Made by a program: the position numbers and the translations under genes
The notes under the pieces: generated by a model
The model's input: the letters and a program-made list of their open reading frames with translations, nothing else
The model's database searches: none
Told to the model about the DNA's origin: nothing
Part shown: in pieces, positions 17,280-27,071 of the stretch
Position numbering within the stretch: position 1 is the stretch's first letter
Layout of the letters: each line of letters begins with the position of its first letter
DNA from: Pullilachnospira sp963929535
Lineage (GTDB): Bacteria; Bacillota; Clostridia; Lachnospirales; Lachnospiraceae
NCBI GenBank assembly: GCA_963929535.1
Contig: CAWVIZ010000015.1
Coordinates: 4,557-68,556, forward strand
DNA length: 64,000 nucleotides
Direction: 5' to 3'

Positions 17280-19091
17280 ATGAAAATTCACAAAACACCC
17301 AGACATAAGATGCGCTTCATTTCCAGCGCCTGCCGCTTTATTATTTCCTCCATTGTTCTGGTTGCCGTCACGGTCATAGCGGTCACCAACTATACCTTTT
17401 CCCGGCAGAACCGCCAGTACAACGTCAATTACAATCTGTCCGCCGCAACAGGCCTGGCCAAGCTTCTGGAGAATCAGGAGGACAGCTTTATGCAGTGCAT
17501 CAACAACGCCTATGTGACCTACTATTCCTACAGGGAGGGGATTTTCTCATTTTTCAATGCTTCCAACAGGAATTCCTACGCTTACCGGCAGAATATTTAC
17601 CGCTTTTTAAGCGAATCCTTTTCGCTGAATTCTCAGATTGCTTCCATGACCATCTATTCCGCCGGGGATCAGCAGATTTATTCTGTTACCAAAAGCAGCA
17701 GCTTCCATTTCCAGGAGCTTCTCCCGGAATTTCAGCCGCTGGCAGACAGCTATGGCAGTCCGTATACCCGGCTTGTCATCTGTCCGTCCCGGTCCGGCGA
17801 GCTGCTTGGAACTGCCGGAAGCTACAGCTTCGTATACTGCCTGCGGGATGTGGTCACCCGGGAAAATATCGGCGCCATTCAGGCAGACTTCAGTTCCGCG
17901 GAGCTGGAACGGTTCCTTTCATCCAACTATCCGGGAGTCATGGGGGATTTTCTGGTGCTGGATCCTGAGAAAAACGTTCTTTTTGATACTTCCGGCTCCT
18001 GGTATTCCCAGGACCGCGTCCTGCCTGACGCGTTTATCTCAGACACAGAAATTGCCGACAGCGAAGTCTCCATTGCCGGTCAGACCTGCCTCCTTAACAG
18101 AATCGTTCTGTCCGATTCCGGGATGACGGTGATCGGCCTGATTTCTCAGGAGGAGCTGCAGAAAAATATCCGGCAGACCATCACTTTGATGCTTCTGATC
18201 ACCGCTGCCATCGCTCTGGCAACGATCACAGGGATTTATCTGTATATCAACAGAAGCACCAAACAGCTTAACAAAATCTATTATTCCATGCTGGAAGTAA
18301 AAAACGGGAACTTTGATATTCGGATTCCCGTCGATCATCCCCCGCAGAGTGAATTTGATGATATTTCCATTGCCTTTAACGATATGCTCCGGGATCTGAA
18401 CGTCTATATTGAAAAAGTATATAAATCAGAGATCGATTCTCAGAAATACCGGCTGAAAGTCCTCCAGTCCCAGATCAATCCGCATTTTCTGTACAATACC
18501 CTGGAGGCCATCCGCATGAAAGCGATTCTGAACGGAGAACCGGAAATTGACGAAATGATCTTTATCCTGGCTAAGATCCTGCGGAATTCCATCAAGGGCA
18601 GCAGCATGGTCTCCGTCCGTCAGGAGGTGGACAACTGCCGGAATTATCTCCGGCTCTGTGATCTGGAATACAGCAGCCTCTTTGATTACGCCATCCGGGT
18701 CGATCCTGCTCTCCTGTCTGAGAATATCATCCAGCATGCCCTGATCGTCATGGTGGAAAATTACATCATGCACGGTTTTGACAGCAGCAGGACGGACAAC
18801 TCGGTTTCCATCACCGGCGCCATGGAAAACGGGTTCGCGGTCTTCCGGGTGGAGGATAATGGATTCGGCATCGGGGAGGATGAGCTGGCCGCTCTGAGAA
18901 ATTCCCTGACGGAAAAATCTCTGGAGCCGGTGGAACGGATCGGCCTGAAAAACATCTACCAAAGAGCCCGGCTGCTCTACGGCGATCAGTGCGATCTGCA
19001 GATCCATTCTGCCCGCGGCCGGGGAACCCTCGTTATATTCTCATTTTCGCTGGGAAAGGAGGAGACGCATGTTGCAGGTGATCATTATTGA
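17280..19091 (+). CDS. YesM-type sensor histidine kinase
   Basis: A 603-residue two-span sensor kinase. The first membrane helix is at residues 14-38, then comes an extracellular domain of about 260 residues, a second helix near 300-325 and a HAMP-like linker. The His-kinase core has the phosphoacceptor His402 in INPHFLYNTLEAIRMKA and the ATP site VEDNGFGIGEDE. YesM-type kinases sense extracellular saccharides or a loaded binding protein and signal to YesN partners. The ATG at 17280 is preceded by GGGAG; an earlier in-frame ATG at 17187 would add 31 residues without membrane character, so the start is not certain. It overlaps the response regulator gene by 23 bp. Confidence 0.9.
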   Translation: MKIHKTPRHKMRFISSACRFIISSIVLVAVTVIAVTNYTFSRQNRQYNVNYNLSAATGLAKLLENQEDSFMQCINNAYVTYYSYREGIFSFFNASNRNSYAYRQNIYRFLSESFSLNSQIASMTIYSAGDQQIYSVTKSSSFHFQELLPEFQPLADSYGSPYTRLVICPSRSGELLGTAGSYSFVYCLRDVVTRENIGAIQADFSSAELERFLSSNYPGVMGDFLVLDPEKNVLFDTSGSWYSQDRVLPDAFISDTEIADSEVSIAGQTCLLNRIVLSDSGMTVIGLISQEELQKNIRQTITLMLLITAAIALATITGIYLYINRSTKQLNKIYYSMLEVKNGNFDIRIPVDHPPQSEFDDISIAFNDMLRDLNVYIEKVYKSEIDSQKYRLKVLQSQINPHFLYNTLEAIRMKAILNGEPEIDEMIFILAKILRNSIKGSSMVSVRQEVDNCRNYLRLCDLEYSSLFDYAIRVDPALLSENIIQHALIVMVENYIMHGFDSSRTDNSVSITGAMENGFAVFRVEDNGFGIGEDELAALRNSLTEKSLEPVERIGLKNIYQRARLLYGDQCDLQIHSARGRGTLVIFSFSLGKEETHVAGDHY

Positions 19092-20628
19092 TGACGAGCC
19101 CCTGATCCGCAACGGACTGCAGAAAATGCTGCACTGGCATGATCTTCAGATGGAGATCGCGGGGACCTTTGCCAACGGCGCTCTGGCGCTGGAATATGTG
19201 AAGGGTCATCCCGTGGATCTGGCCATCACCGATATCAAAATGCCTGTGATGACAGGGATCACATTCATGACGGAATGCCTGAAGCTGGGCAGAAACATGA
19301 AATTTATCGTACTCAGCGGTTTCTCCGACTTTGAGTATGTGAAAACCGCAGCCAGGATCGGCATTGAAAATTATCTGCTGAAGCCTGTGGACATCCGGGA
19401 AATGACCCAGACGCTGCTCCAGGTAAGAAGCAAGATCGAATCTGAGCGGAAGCATCGAATCCTCCTGGATGAGGGGATCCGCATCTTTCGGAATAACCTA
19501 CTCTACAGGATGATCACCGGAAAGATTTCCAGTGAGGAGCTGGAGGAGAGGAAGGAATACATAGATGTTCCTCTGGACTGCGGGGATTACCGGATCGTAT
19601 CTGCGAAATTCCTGTTTCGGGAGCCGGGCCGGATCCCGGATCAGCGGCCGCCTGCCGTCTCTGTTATCCGTCAGCTTTCCTCCTGGGACAATGTCTTTCC
19701 TGTGACGGATTACAGCGGCCGTTTCCTGTATCTTCTGTTCTGCGGATACGGAAATGACCGGGAACGGATCGAGACCTGCCTAAAAGGACTCATACAGTAC
19801 GTCTCCGTCACCTCTGATTTTCGTCTCATTGCCTCGGCCGGATGGCAGGTAACGCTTATTGAGGAGATTCCTGAAAGTTACCGGCAGTCCGCGCTTCTGG
19901 TCAACACGGCTGCCCTTGACAGTTCCCACGAGATCCGCTGGGCAGACAGGCAGGAAGTAAACGAGGCCTTTATGCTGCCCCATGTGGAAATGGAACAGCT
20001 GACCCAGCTGAATGAAGCCTGTCTGTACCGGAATGAAGAACGGATACTGGAGGTCATCAGCGATATCTTTTACAGCAACCGGTTTATTCCGCCGGACGGC
20101 CTGCAGATGCTGGCTTCCATGACCGCGGCAAAGGTATATGCCAATTGCGGAATGCGGGGGCAGGAATCGTTTCCCCGGATCGCTGCTGTCCACAGCCGTC
20201 TGGAGGATTCCCGCTATTTTTCCGATTATCCCTCCATCCTGAAATGGCTGCAGGAAATGGTGAAGGAGATCTTCGCCTGCGAAGCAGCGCACAGAGCTTC
20301 CCCCTCCGGGATCCAGAAGATCCTTCAGTATCTTCAGGATAATTATGCCGAGGATCTCAGTCTGAAAACCCTGGCGGATGCCTTTCATCTGAACGCGCTG
20401 TATCTGGGCCGGAAGATCCGGCAGGAAACGGGCACTACCTTTACAGAGTATATCAACCGGCTGCGGATCGGAAAGGCCAGGGAGCTGCTGGAACATACAG
20501 ACCTTTCCGCCAAACAGATCGCTCAGAATGTGGGCTACAGCAATGACAAATATTTCAGTATCCAGTTCAGAAAATATCTGGATATGACCCCGGGAGAATA
20601 CCGGAAAAAATATAAATCACACCAATAA
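19069..20628 (+). CDS. YesN-type response regulator with AraC DNA-binding domain
   Basis: A 519-residue regulator. The receiver domain begins MLQVIIIDDEP with acidic D8/D9, the phosphoacceptor D55 in AITDIKMP and the conserved Lys in LLKP near 104. A long middle domain is followed by a C-terminal AraC/XylS double helix-turn-helix, about residues 410-515, ending SNDKYFSIQFRKYLDMTPGEYRKK. Start ATG at 19069 is preceded by AAAGGAGGAGACGC, inside the end of the kinase gene. It is expected to activate the divergent lplBC-lipoprotein operon and the downstream glycosidase. Confidence 0.92.
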   Translation: MLQVIIIDDEPLIRNGLQKMLHWHDLQMEIAGTFANGALALEYVKGHPVDLAITDIKMPVMTGITFMTECLKLGRNMKFIVLSGFSDFEYVKTAARIGIENYLLKPVDIREMTQTLLQVRSKIESERKHRILLDEGIRIFRNNLLYRMITGKISSEELEERKEYIDVPLDCGDYRIVSAKFLFREPGRIPDQRPPAVSVIRQLSSWDNVFPVTDYSGRFLYLLFCGYGNDRERIETCLKGLIQYVSVTSDFRLIASAGWQVTLIEEIPESYRQSALLVNTAALDSSHEIRWADRQEVNEAFMLPHVEMEQLTQLNEACLYRNEERILEVISDIFYSNRFIPPDGLQMLASMTAAKVYANCGMRGQESFPRIAAVHSRLEDSRYFSDYPSILKWLQEMVKEIFACEAAHRASPSGIQKILQYLQDNYAEDLSLKTLADAFHLNALYLGRKIRQETGTTFTEYINRLRIGKARELLEHTDLSAKQIAQNVGYSNDKYFSIQFRKYLDMTPGEYRKKYKSHQ

Positions 20629-20638
20629 GGAGGCGCTT

Positions 20639-23308
20639 ATGGAGACAAGGATTCACGAAGCCCTGAACGGCAGGCAGGCCAATTACATCCTGCCCTTTTT
20701 CTGGCAGCATGGAGAAACGGAAGAAACTCTGCGGAATTACATGAAAGTGATCCATGATATGGGGATCGGGGCCGTCTGCCTGGAATCCCGTCCCCATCCC
20801 GATTTCGCCGGGCCCAGATGGTGGCAGGATTTTGATATTATCCTGGATGAAGCCCGAAAACGGTCCATGAAAATATGGATCCTGGATGACTGCCATTTCC
20901 CCACCGGATACGCCAACGGCGCCATGGAACATGCCGACCGGGATCTTCAGAAATGGACCATCTACCATCTCACTGTGGATCTGGCAGGGCCTTCCCGCGT
21001 CCGGGTGGATGTATCATCTCTTCTGGGAAAGCTGGGCGTCGGCTTTCCTCTCCCGGCCGATGGGCCTCTGGCGGAAGAAAAAGAACTTCTCTGCGCCGTA
21101 CTGTACCGAAGGAAGGACGAAACTTCCGATGACCTGACGCCGGAATATCTGCCTCTGACGGATTCCATCGCCAACGGCCTGCTGCCCATTCAGGTACCGG
21201 AAGGCTTTCACCGGCTGTTCCTGATTTATCAGTCCCGCAATTCGGGACTTGCCAACAACCAGTATGTCAATCTTCTCCAGAAGGAATCTGTCCGGATCCT
21301 TATCGACCAGGTCTACGAACCCCACTATCGGAGATACCGGGAGGAATTCGGCCGGACCATCGCGGGATTTTTCTCGGATGAACCCGGGTTTTACAACTGC
21401 ATCGATCAGGTATTCAATTTCCACGCCATTGTGGGGAAAACAGATATGCCTCTTCCCTGGTCGCACGATCTGGCTGACCTGCTCTTTGAAAATGGCGCCG
21501 TCCCCGAGGATCTGATCCGGCTCTGGTACAATATCTCTCCGGAACAGGACTCCGCATTCCGGTATCGGTATATGGATCTGGTGTCCCGGCTGTATCAGGA
21601 AAACTTTTCCATGCAGCTGGGTGACTGGTGCCGGGCCCATCATGTGGAATATATCGGCCATATCCTGGAGGACAACAATTCCTCCTCCCGGCTGGGCCCC
21701 AGCGCCGGGCATTATTTCCGCGCCATGGCCGGCCAGGATTTCTCCGGGATCGATGTGGTAACTTCCCAGATCCTTCCGGGGCGGACCAATACCCACACCA
21801 CCAACGCGGCGTACAACACCAGATCTGACGGTGAATTCTATCATTACGCCCTGGCAAAACTGGGCGCCAGCGATGCCCATCTGGATCCGAAAAAACAGGG
21901 CCGGGCCATGTGCGAGATCTTCGGAAATTACGGCTGGGCAGAAGGGCTGGAAACCATGAAATGGCTGGCAGACTTCATGCTGGCAAGGGGCATCAATGTG
22001 TTTGTTCCCCATGCATTCTCCCCCAGGGAGTTTCCCGACCCGGACTGTCCTCCCCATTTCTACGCCCACGGAAATAATCTGCAGTGGCCTTATATGAAAT
22101 ATCTTTTCACCTATATGAACCGGATGTCCCACATACTGACCGGAGGAAGGAGCTGTTCCAAGGTGGGGATCCTGTATCACGGAGAAGCGGAATGGGCGGG
22201 GGAGGCCATGCTTTTCCAGAAGCCCGGCCGCGTCTGCCTAGAAAATCAGGTGGATTACGATGTGATACCGGCGGATCTTCTGAAGGATCCTGACTCCGTT
22301 TTATCCGGCCTGCATGATCCGGGGGAGCTGAGTCTGGGGGCGCTGGATCTTCGCTGCCTGATCATTCCTGCCTGCCGCCGTCTTCCCCTTTCTGCTCTGC
22401 AGACGCTTGCCGGGCTGGCCCGGGAGGGATTTCCCGTTATCTTCACAGGTCCGCTGCCGGAAGGCTGCTGTGAGGGGCAGGACGCGTCCCGCCCTCTGGC
22501 CCTGCTGCAAAAGTATGCCTTCTGTACCCGGCTTTCCTCCCTGAAGCAGCTTCTGCGGTTTTTCCGGTTGTCAGCGGTGGAATTCTGTTCCAAAGAAGAA
22601 TATAAGGATCTGCGGGTCTATCAGTATAAGGGGGCCGGTTACCAGTGCCTTCTGCTGATGAATGAATCCATCAGCAGACCTGTTCACCAGGAGGCCCGCT
22701 TCCCCTTCGCGAAACCGGTTCTGGAATATGACGTATACAGAAACAGACTGCATCATCTGGCATACAGGGAGGATTGGATTCAGATAAATCTGGAACCGGG
22801 AGAATCCCGGATCCTTCTGGCGGATATGGATATTTCCGGTCTTCCGGATATCTGCCCGGCCAGAGTACCCTCCCCAAAACGGATCTGTCTTCCCCCGGAC
22901 TGTCTTCTCTCTGTTTCCACGGCCGCCGATCACGGAAATTTCCGTCCCAAAGGCCGTCTGGAGGAATGGAGGGATCTCTCCCTGGAAACGGATTTTCTGG
23001 ATTTCCACGGAATCCTCCGGTATGAGACGGATTTCACCTGGCAGGCCGGCGCCCCTTCCGAGAGGCCAAAGACGCTGCTGATCGAAGGAATCCACGAGGC
23101 AGTGGAAATCACTGTCAATGGCCGCCGGCTTCCTGCTCTCATCGCGCCTCCCTACCGCTTTGAGATCAGCGAATACATAAAAGAAGGAAAGAACCATCTG
23201 GTGATCGACAACATCACCACGGTCTTCCCTTCTGTAAAAGATCATCCCTCCATCAACACAGGGCTCCGCCCCATGGGGATCTATGGTGGGCTCTGGCTGG
23301 AATATTAG
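20639..23308 (+). CDS. large glycoside hydrolase-like protein, GH106-type architecture
   Basis: An 889-residue protein without signal peptide, so probably cytoplasmic. The N-terminal part (ILPFFWQHGETEETLRNYM, GIGAVCLESRPHPDF, WWQDFDIILDEARKRSM) looks like the TIM-barrel domain of GH106-like rhamnosidase-type proteins. The C-terminal 150 residues contain a jelly-roll sugar-binding fold like those beside GH2 barrels (ETDFTWQAGAP...LLIEGIHEAVEITVNGRRL). Substrate is not known. It starts 10 bp after the response regulator stop with AAGGAGG, so kinase, regulator and hydrolase form one operon that would degrade the imported oligosaccharide. Confidence 0.72.
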   Translation: METRIHEALNGRQANYILPFFWQHGETEETLRNYMKVIHDMGIGAVCLESRPHPDFAGPRWWQDFDIILDEARKRSMKIWILDDCHFPTGYANGAMEHADRDLQKWTIYHLTVDLAGPSRVRVDVSSLLGKLGVGFPLPADGPLAEEKELLCAVLYRRKDETSDDLTPEYLPLTDSIANGLLPIQVPEGFHRLFLIYQSRNSGLANNQYVNLLQKESVRILIDQVYEPHYRRYREEFGRTIAGFFSDEPGFYNCIDQVFNFHAIVGKTDMPLPWSHDLADLLFENGAVPEDLIRLWYNISPEQDSAFRYRYMDLVSRLYQENFSMQLGDWCRAHHVEYIGHILEDNNSSSRLGPSAGHYFRAMAGQDFSGIDVVTSQILPGRTNTHTTNAAYNTRSDGEFYHYALAKLGASDAHLDPKKQGRAMCEIFGNYGWAEGLETMKWLADFMLARGINVFVPHAFSPREFPDPDCPPHFYAHGNNLQWPYMKYLFTYMNRMSHILTGGRSCSKVGILYHGEAEWAGEAMLFQKPGRVCLENQVDYDVIPADLLKDPDSVLSGLHDPGELSLGALDLRCLIIPACRRLPLSALQTLAGLAREGFPVIFTGPLPEGCCEGQDASRPLALLQKYAFCTRLSSLKQLLRFFRLSAVEFCSKEEYKDLRVYQYKGAGYQCLLLMNESISRPVHQEARFPFAKPVLEYDVYRNRLHHLAYREDWIQINLEPGESRILLADMDISGLPDICPARVPSPKRICLPPDCLLSVSTAADHGNFRPKGRLEEWRDLSLETDFLDFHGILRYETDFTWQAGAPSERPKTLLIEGIHEAVEITVNGRRLPALIAPPYRFEISEYIKEGKNHLVIDNITTVFPSVKDHPSINTGLRPMGIYGGLWLEY

Positions 23309-23326
23309 CCACGGTTTCGCGGCAGG

Positions 23327-24376
23327 TCAGATTTCAGACCCCAGCGCCTTTTCGATCTGTTCGTCCAGCCGCTCCCCCTGTGTCTCCAGATACCGGCACA
23401 CTGCAGTACGCCAGAAAGCAAAATGGATCACAGGGTTTTCCTTCCCCCGGGCCAGATCCTCCATATACTCCTGATATCCGTACATACTGGCGGCAAGGGT
23501 ATAATAATAAAACCGGAAGCCTGCTGAAACATCTGTCCGGTTCAGCGCTTCCTTCTCCAGATAGCAGCGCAGATAGCGGACGTAAGTGTCCAGGTCCACC
23601 CTGTCTCCGTCCCTGCATTCCGGGGCGGAACAGGTGTAGGACCGGGCCAGCTCCCAGATGGCCGGAAGATTCCCGCAGCTTCCAAAATCCACCACCGCCT
23701 GTATCGTTTCATCCTTGCAGATCCACTGGTAATTATTATAGTCCCCATGACTGTTCTTCCTGGAAAGCCCTGCAAAGCAGTCTCTCCATCTCCTGGCCCT
23801 GGGAATCGCCTGGAGCTTCCAGCGGCAGTCCTCCAGGATCCTGTCCCGGAAACCGCCCGCCGGAAGCTGTTCCGCCTTATGCAGAACATTCTCCGTTTTT
23901 CTGAGGGCGGCCTCCCCGTTGGCCCGGGCGATCCATTCCGGAGTAAAGTCCGCGGACAGTCCTTCCATTTGGGCCAGCGCCGTGTGGATCCTTCCCAGCA
24001 GCCGGGCCGACTGGAACAACACCGGAAGGGGCGTCTGGAATTTTTCATAGGTGATCCCCTCCACATATTTCTGAAGGGTAAACACTCCGATATCTCCCTG
24101 ACTGATGTACTGTCCCTCTCTGTTTGGAAGATATTCGGATACCGGCACCTGCGCCGCCGTCAGCAGCCGGCAGGCCCGGATCTCCTTCCCGATCTGCTCC
24201 GGAGGGTATTTTTTCAGATAAATCTTCACGAAGATCTTCCGGTTCCCGGCAGTGCCGATATAACAGTCCGCAGTGCCGAATTTTGTTCTGATAAGGGTAT
24301 CCGGAGAAAAACCGTAACATTCCCGGATCGCGTCCCGGAGTTTCCCATATTCCCTGACAGAAAGGTCCTGATTCAT
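23327..24376 (-). CDS. APH/CotS-like phosphotransferase
   Basis: A 349-residue protein with the aminoglycoside-phosphotransferase fold: an N-lobe with the ATP-Lys strand (KIFVKIYLKKY), the catalytic loop SHGDYNNYQWICKD and the metal Asp in AVVDFGSC. Such proteins phosphorylate small molecules such as sugars, choline or antibiotics, and the CotS branch occurs in spore formers; the substrate is open. Start ATG has AAGGAAGGAG upstream. It converges with the glycosidase gene (18 bp between stops) and no strong terminator separates them. Confidence 0.78.
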   Translation of the reverse strand: MNQDLSVREYGKLRDAIRECYGFSPDTLIRTKFGTADCYIGTAGNRKIFVKIYLKKYPPEQIGKEIRACRLLTAAQVPVSEYLPNREGQYISQGDIGVFTLQKYVEGITYEKFQTPLPVLFQSARLLGRIHTALAQMEGLSADFTPEWIARANGEAALRKTENVLHKAEQLPAGGFRDRILEDCRWKLQAIPRARRWRDCFAGLSRKNSHGDYNNYQWICKDETIQAVVDFGSCGNLPAIWELARSYTCSAPECRDGDRVDLDTYVRYLRCYLEKEALNRTDVSAGFRFYYYTLAASMYGYQEYMEDLARGKENPVIHFAFWRTAVCRYLETQGERLDEQIEKALGSEI

Positions 24377-24451
24377 ACTGCCATCTCCTTCCTTTTCGCG
24401 TTTCCCAATTTATTCCCGCGAGCAACGAGCCAAGCGGACATGCTTGATACC

Positions 24452-24474
24452 CCGTAGCTTGCTGCGGTTTTTTT
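24452..24474 (+). terminator. hairpin plus T7, plus-strand terminator-like
   Basis: CCGTAGC-TT-GCTGCGG (one wobble pair) followed by seven T. It lies in the 177-bp gap between the radical SAM gene end and the APH-like gene start, both on minus, so no plus-strand gene is there for it to end. The preceding 24412-24451 also contains short palindromes (AAGC-ggacat-GCTT), suggesting a mobile repeat with a built-in terminator. Confidence 0.5.
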
Positions 24475-24553
24475 GACTTTCACTGGCTTCTCTTGTTGTA
24501 TTTGTATTGTACAGGGCAGGAGCTCTTCTGTCAATTTTCAGCAGTGCTTTTCC

Positions 24554-25483
24554 TCAGATTCCTTCATAATCAAACAGCGGGATAAAGCTATCCTTTGCAG
24601 TCTCCCCCTCCTGGAAAAATCCGTTGACGATCCCCAGCTCCATCGCCTCATCCAGCACCTTCCCATATTCCCGCTTTGTCACCCTCCGGTTCAGCTCCGG
24701 ATACTTTTCCACCACATGAGAAAGGGGCGTATACTGGTTCATAATGCTGATCCAGATCTTCTCTCCATACCTCTCATGGAGATACCGCAGGATCGCCCGG
24801 GAGTCCTTTGTATGCCCGGGAAGGATCAGATGACGGACGATCACTCCCCGCACTACGTACCCCTCACTGTCAAACACACACGGTCCTGCCTGACGCACCA
24901 TCCAGTCCACCGCGGCCATGGCAGCTTCCGGGTAATCCTCCGCCCTGGAATATTTTTTTGCCAGACCGGGATCCATATATTTGAAATCCGGCAGCCATAC
25001 GTCCACCACATCTCCCAGGATCTCCAGTGCCTTCAGGCTCTCATAGCCGCTGGAATTGTATACCACCGGAATCTTCAGTCCCCGGTCCCTGGCCATCTTC
25101 AGCGCCGCCGCCGTCTGAGGAGCAAAATGGCCGGCGGTCACCAGATTGATATTGGCCGCGCCCTTGGCCTGCAGCTCCAGGAATATCTCACAGAGGCGCT
25201 GCCGGGAAATGGGTTTTCCCACTTCCCCTCCGGCAATGGGCCGGTTCTGACAGAACACACAGCCCAGTGTACAGCCTGAAAAGAACACGGTTCCGGAACC
25301 CTTTGTTCCCGAAATACACGGTTCCTCCCACATATGAAGCGCTGCCCGGGCTCCCATGACCTCCGCGCTCATCCCGCAGTATCCCCGTTCCCCTGCCATC
25401 CTGTTTACCCGGCAGTTCCGGGGGCAGAGGGTACAGGCAGAGAGAATATTATCCCCTTTCCGCTGGTTATCCATACCTTTCAT
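24554..25483 (-). CDS. PflX-like radical SAM protein (COG1313 type)
   Basis: A 309-residue protein. The radical SAM cluster motif C-x3-C-x2-C is at about residues 71-78 (GCTLGCVFCQNRP). An N-terminal Cys group (CTLCPRNC...RGYCG) is typical of the PflX group. Members resemble pyruvate-formate-lyase activating enzymes but their target protein is unknown. Two in-frame Met codons (residues 1 and 4) compete for GGAAGG/GAAAGG; the true start is not decided. No obvious partner gene is next to it. Confidence 0.85.
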   Translation of the reverse strand: MKGMDNQRKGDNILSACTLCPRNCRVNRMAGERGYCGMSAEVMGARAALHMWEEPCISGTKGSGTVFFSGCTLGCVFCQNRPIAGGEVGKPISRQRLCEIFLELQAKGAANINLVTAGHFAPQTAAALKMARDRGLKIPVVYNSSGYESLKALEILGDVVDVWLPDFKYMDPGLAKKYSRAEDYPEAAMAAVDWMVRQAGPCVFDSEGYVVRGVIVRHLILPGHTKDSRAILRYLHERYGEKIWISIMNQYTPLSHVVEKYPELNRRVTKREYGKVLDEAMELGIVNGFFQEGETAKDSFIPLFDYEGI

Positions 25484-25637
25484 CCTTCCGCTTTTCGTCA
25501 GACTCCTCTTCTTTCAGATCTTCTTTCATCTCAAGCATATTTCCCGGCCGGTCTCATAAGATATTATAAAGAATCGCCGTAACGCTCCGCGTCCCTGCGC
25601 CACGGGCCGGGCCGTTGCCTCAAAAAGGAGTGAGTGT

Positions 25638-26096
25638 ATGAGTTCCAAAACCAAAATTGTCGTATTACATATGAAAGAAGTCATCTATACCGCTATCTTT
25701 CTTGTTCTCGCCATTCTGATGATCGCCCTTCTGGTCATCATGTTCGGGCCCGGCTCTGAAAAAGAAACAGCGGCAACCGCCACTGCCCAAACCAGTGAAC
25801 CCGACCGGTATGTGGCCGGCGTCTACACCACCGCCATCGAACTGGGGGAGAACAGCTTTGACGTTCAGGTAACCGTGGACACCAACCATATCAACTCCAT
25901 CGAACTGGTCAACTTAAGCGAAACCACCACAGCCATGTATCCTCTGATGGAGCCCACGCTGGAAAGTCTGGCCAGTCAGATCTACGCCAGCCAGTCCACG
26001 GAAAACATCACTTATGAAGACGATAACAAATACACTTCCATGCTCCTGCTGGAAGCCATCAAATCCGCCCTGGCAAAGGCAGCGCCGGAGTCCTGA
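25638..26096 (+). CDS. membrane-anchored FMN-binding-like protein
   Basis: A 152-residue protein with one N-terminal membrane helix (about residues 15-36), a Thr/Ala linker, then a small exported domain beginning YVAGVYTTAIELGENSFDVQVTVD. The layout resembles FMN-binding domains of the RnfG/NqrC type found in Firmicute membrane proteins; the flavin-linked Thr motif is not clearly present, so flavin binding is a guess. Start ATG 25638 has AAAAAGGAG. It is a single plus-strand gene among minus-strand neighbours. Confidence 0.6.
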   Translation: MSSKTKIVVLHMKEVIYTAIFLVLAILMIALLVIMFGPGSEKETAATATAQTSEPDRYVAGVYTTAIELGENSFDVQVTVDTNHINSIELVNLSETTTAMYPLMEPTLESLASQIYASQSTENITYEDDNKYTSMLLLEAIKSALAKAAPES

Positions 26097-26168
26097 ACCT
26101 GGACCCCGGCGCAAAGTTCCTTTCTCCGGCCGCATATCCGGCAGCATTCCCCGGCAGACAGCCTTCAC

Positions 26169-27050
26169 TTACTGTTTTTCCCGCCAGATCAGGATTCCAT
26201 AGCCTTCTCCCAGTTTTCCGCCCGCTGCAAGATAATCCGCCACAGCGGTCTGCAGTCTGGTTTTCCGGGGCAGCATATCCGGCGTTTTTTCCCACTCCCC
26301 GCCGAATACCCGCCAGCCATCCGCAAAAACCTCATGTTTCTCATAAGACAGCGGACAGAAACGGCTGGTAAATTCTTTTGTATTTCCCTCCGGGAGCAGC
26401 TTCATCAGATCCGGATCCAAAAGCCAGGAGTCAATGACGAAAGGGATCACCCCATCCGGAAACAGATCCCGGTAAAACCCGGCGGCCAGCTGAAAGGCCT
26501 CGTCCACCTTTTCGGAAGTCAGCGGCCCGCTGGACGGCACATGCATATTCAGTACTGTATCTCCCTTTTTCACCAGGATCCCATCCTGCTCATACTTCTC
26601 CGCTTCAAAATGCTCCGTCTCAAACTGAAGCCTTCCCAGGGCAAACCTGGTCATATCGAAAAACCGGCTGTACCAGTGACCCACAAAGATTCCATTGACT
26701 CCGTAAACCTGACGGCATTCCAGAAGCTTCCACTTCAGATCCATCATGCTGTCCACAAACAGCTGGTCGGAAAATCCTCTTTCGCGGTATCTGCCTCTGA
26801 GTATCTGCGCGCAGTACAGCAGAAAAAACAGATCCAGTGTGTACCTGTGGACTCCCGTCTCCTTCTCCAGAGCCTCGCAGTCCGCCAGCATATTTCTCAG
26901 CCTTTCCTCTGAAGTCTCCCCTTCCATCAGCTCTGCGGCCATTTCCTCCAGACGCCGGATAAAGCCTGCGGCTTTCAGTTCCTTTTCCCGATCCAGAAGT
27001 TCCCCGACGGCATCCAGGGGGAAATCCAGATCTCTCATCAACTGTTCCAT
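26169..27050 (-). CDS. acyltransferase-domain protein (GNAT-like C-terminal fold)
   Basis: A 293-residue protein. An acidic helical N-terminal half is followed by a block that fits the acyltransferase-domain family of Firmicutes with GNAT-related N and C modules (GDTVLNMHVPSSGPLTSEKVDEAF, then FVIDSWLLDPDLMKLLPEGN). The biochemical role is not established. Start ATG is preceded by GGAGAAAAGAAA. The 222-bp gap to nadE upstream is filled by an inverted-repeat element. Confidence 0.6.
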   Translation of the reverse strand: MEQLMRDLDFPLDAVGELLDREKELKAAGFIRRLEEMAAELMEGETSEERLRNMLADCEALEKETGVHRYTLDLFFLLYCAQILRGRYRERGFSDQLFVDSMMDLKWKLLECRQVYGVNGIFVGHWYSRFFDMTRFALGRLQFETEHFEAEKYEQDGILVKKGDTVLNMHVPSSGPLTSEKVDEAFQLAAGFYRDLFPDGVIPFVIDSWLLDPDLMKLLPEGNTKEFTSRFCPLSYEKHEVFADGWRVFGGEWEKTPDMLPRKTRLQTAVADYLAAGGKLGEGYGILIWREKQ

Positions 27051-27071
27051 TTTCTTTTCTCCTTCTCTTTA

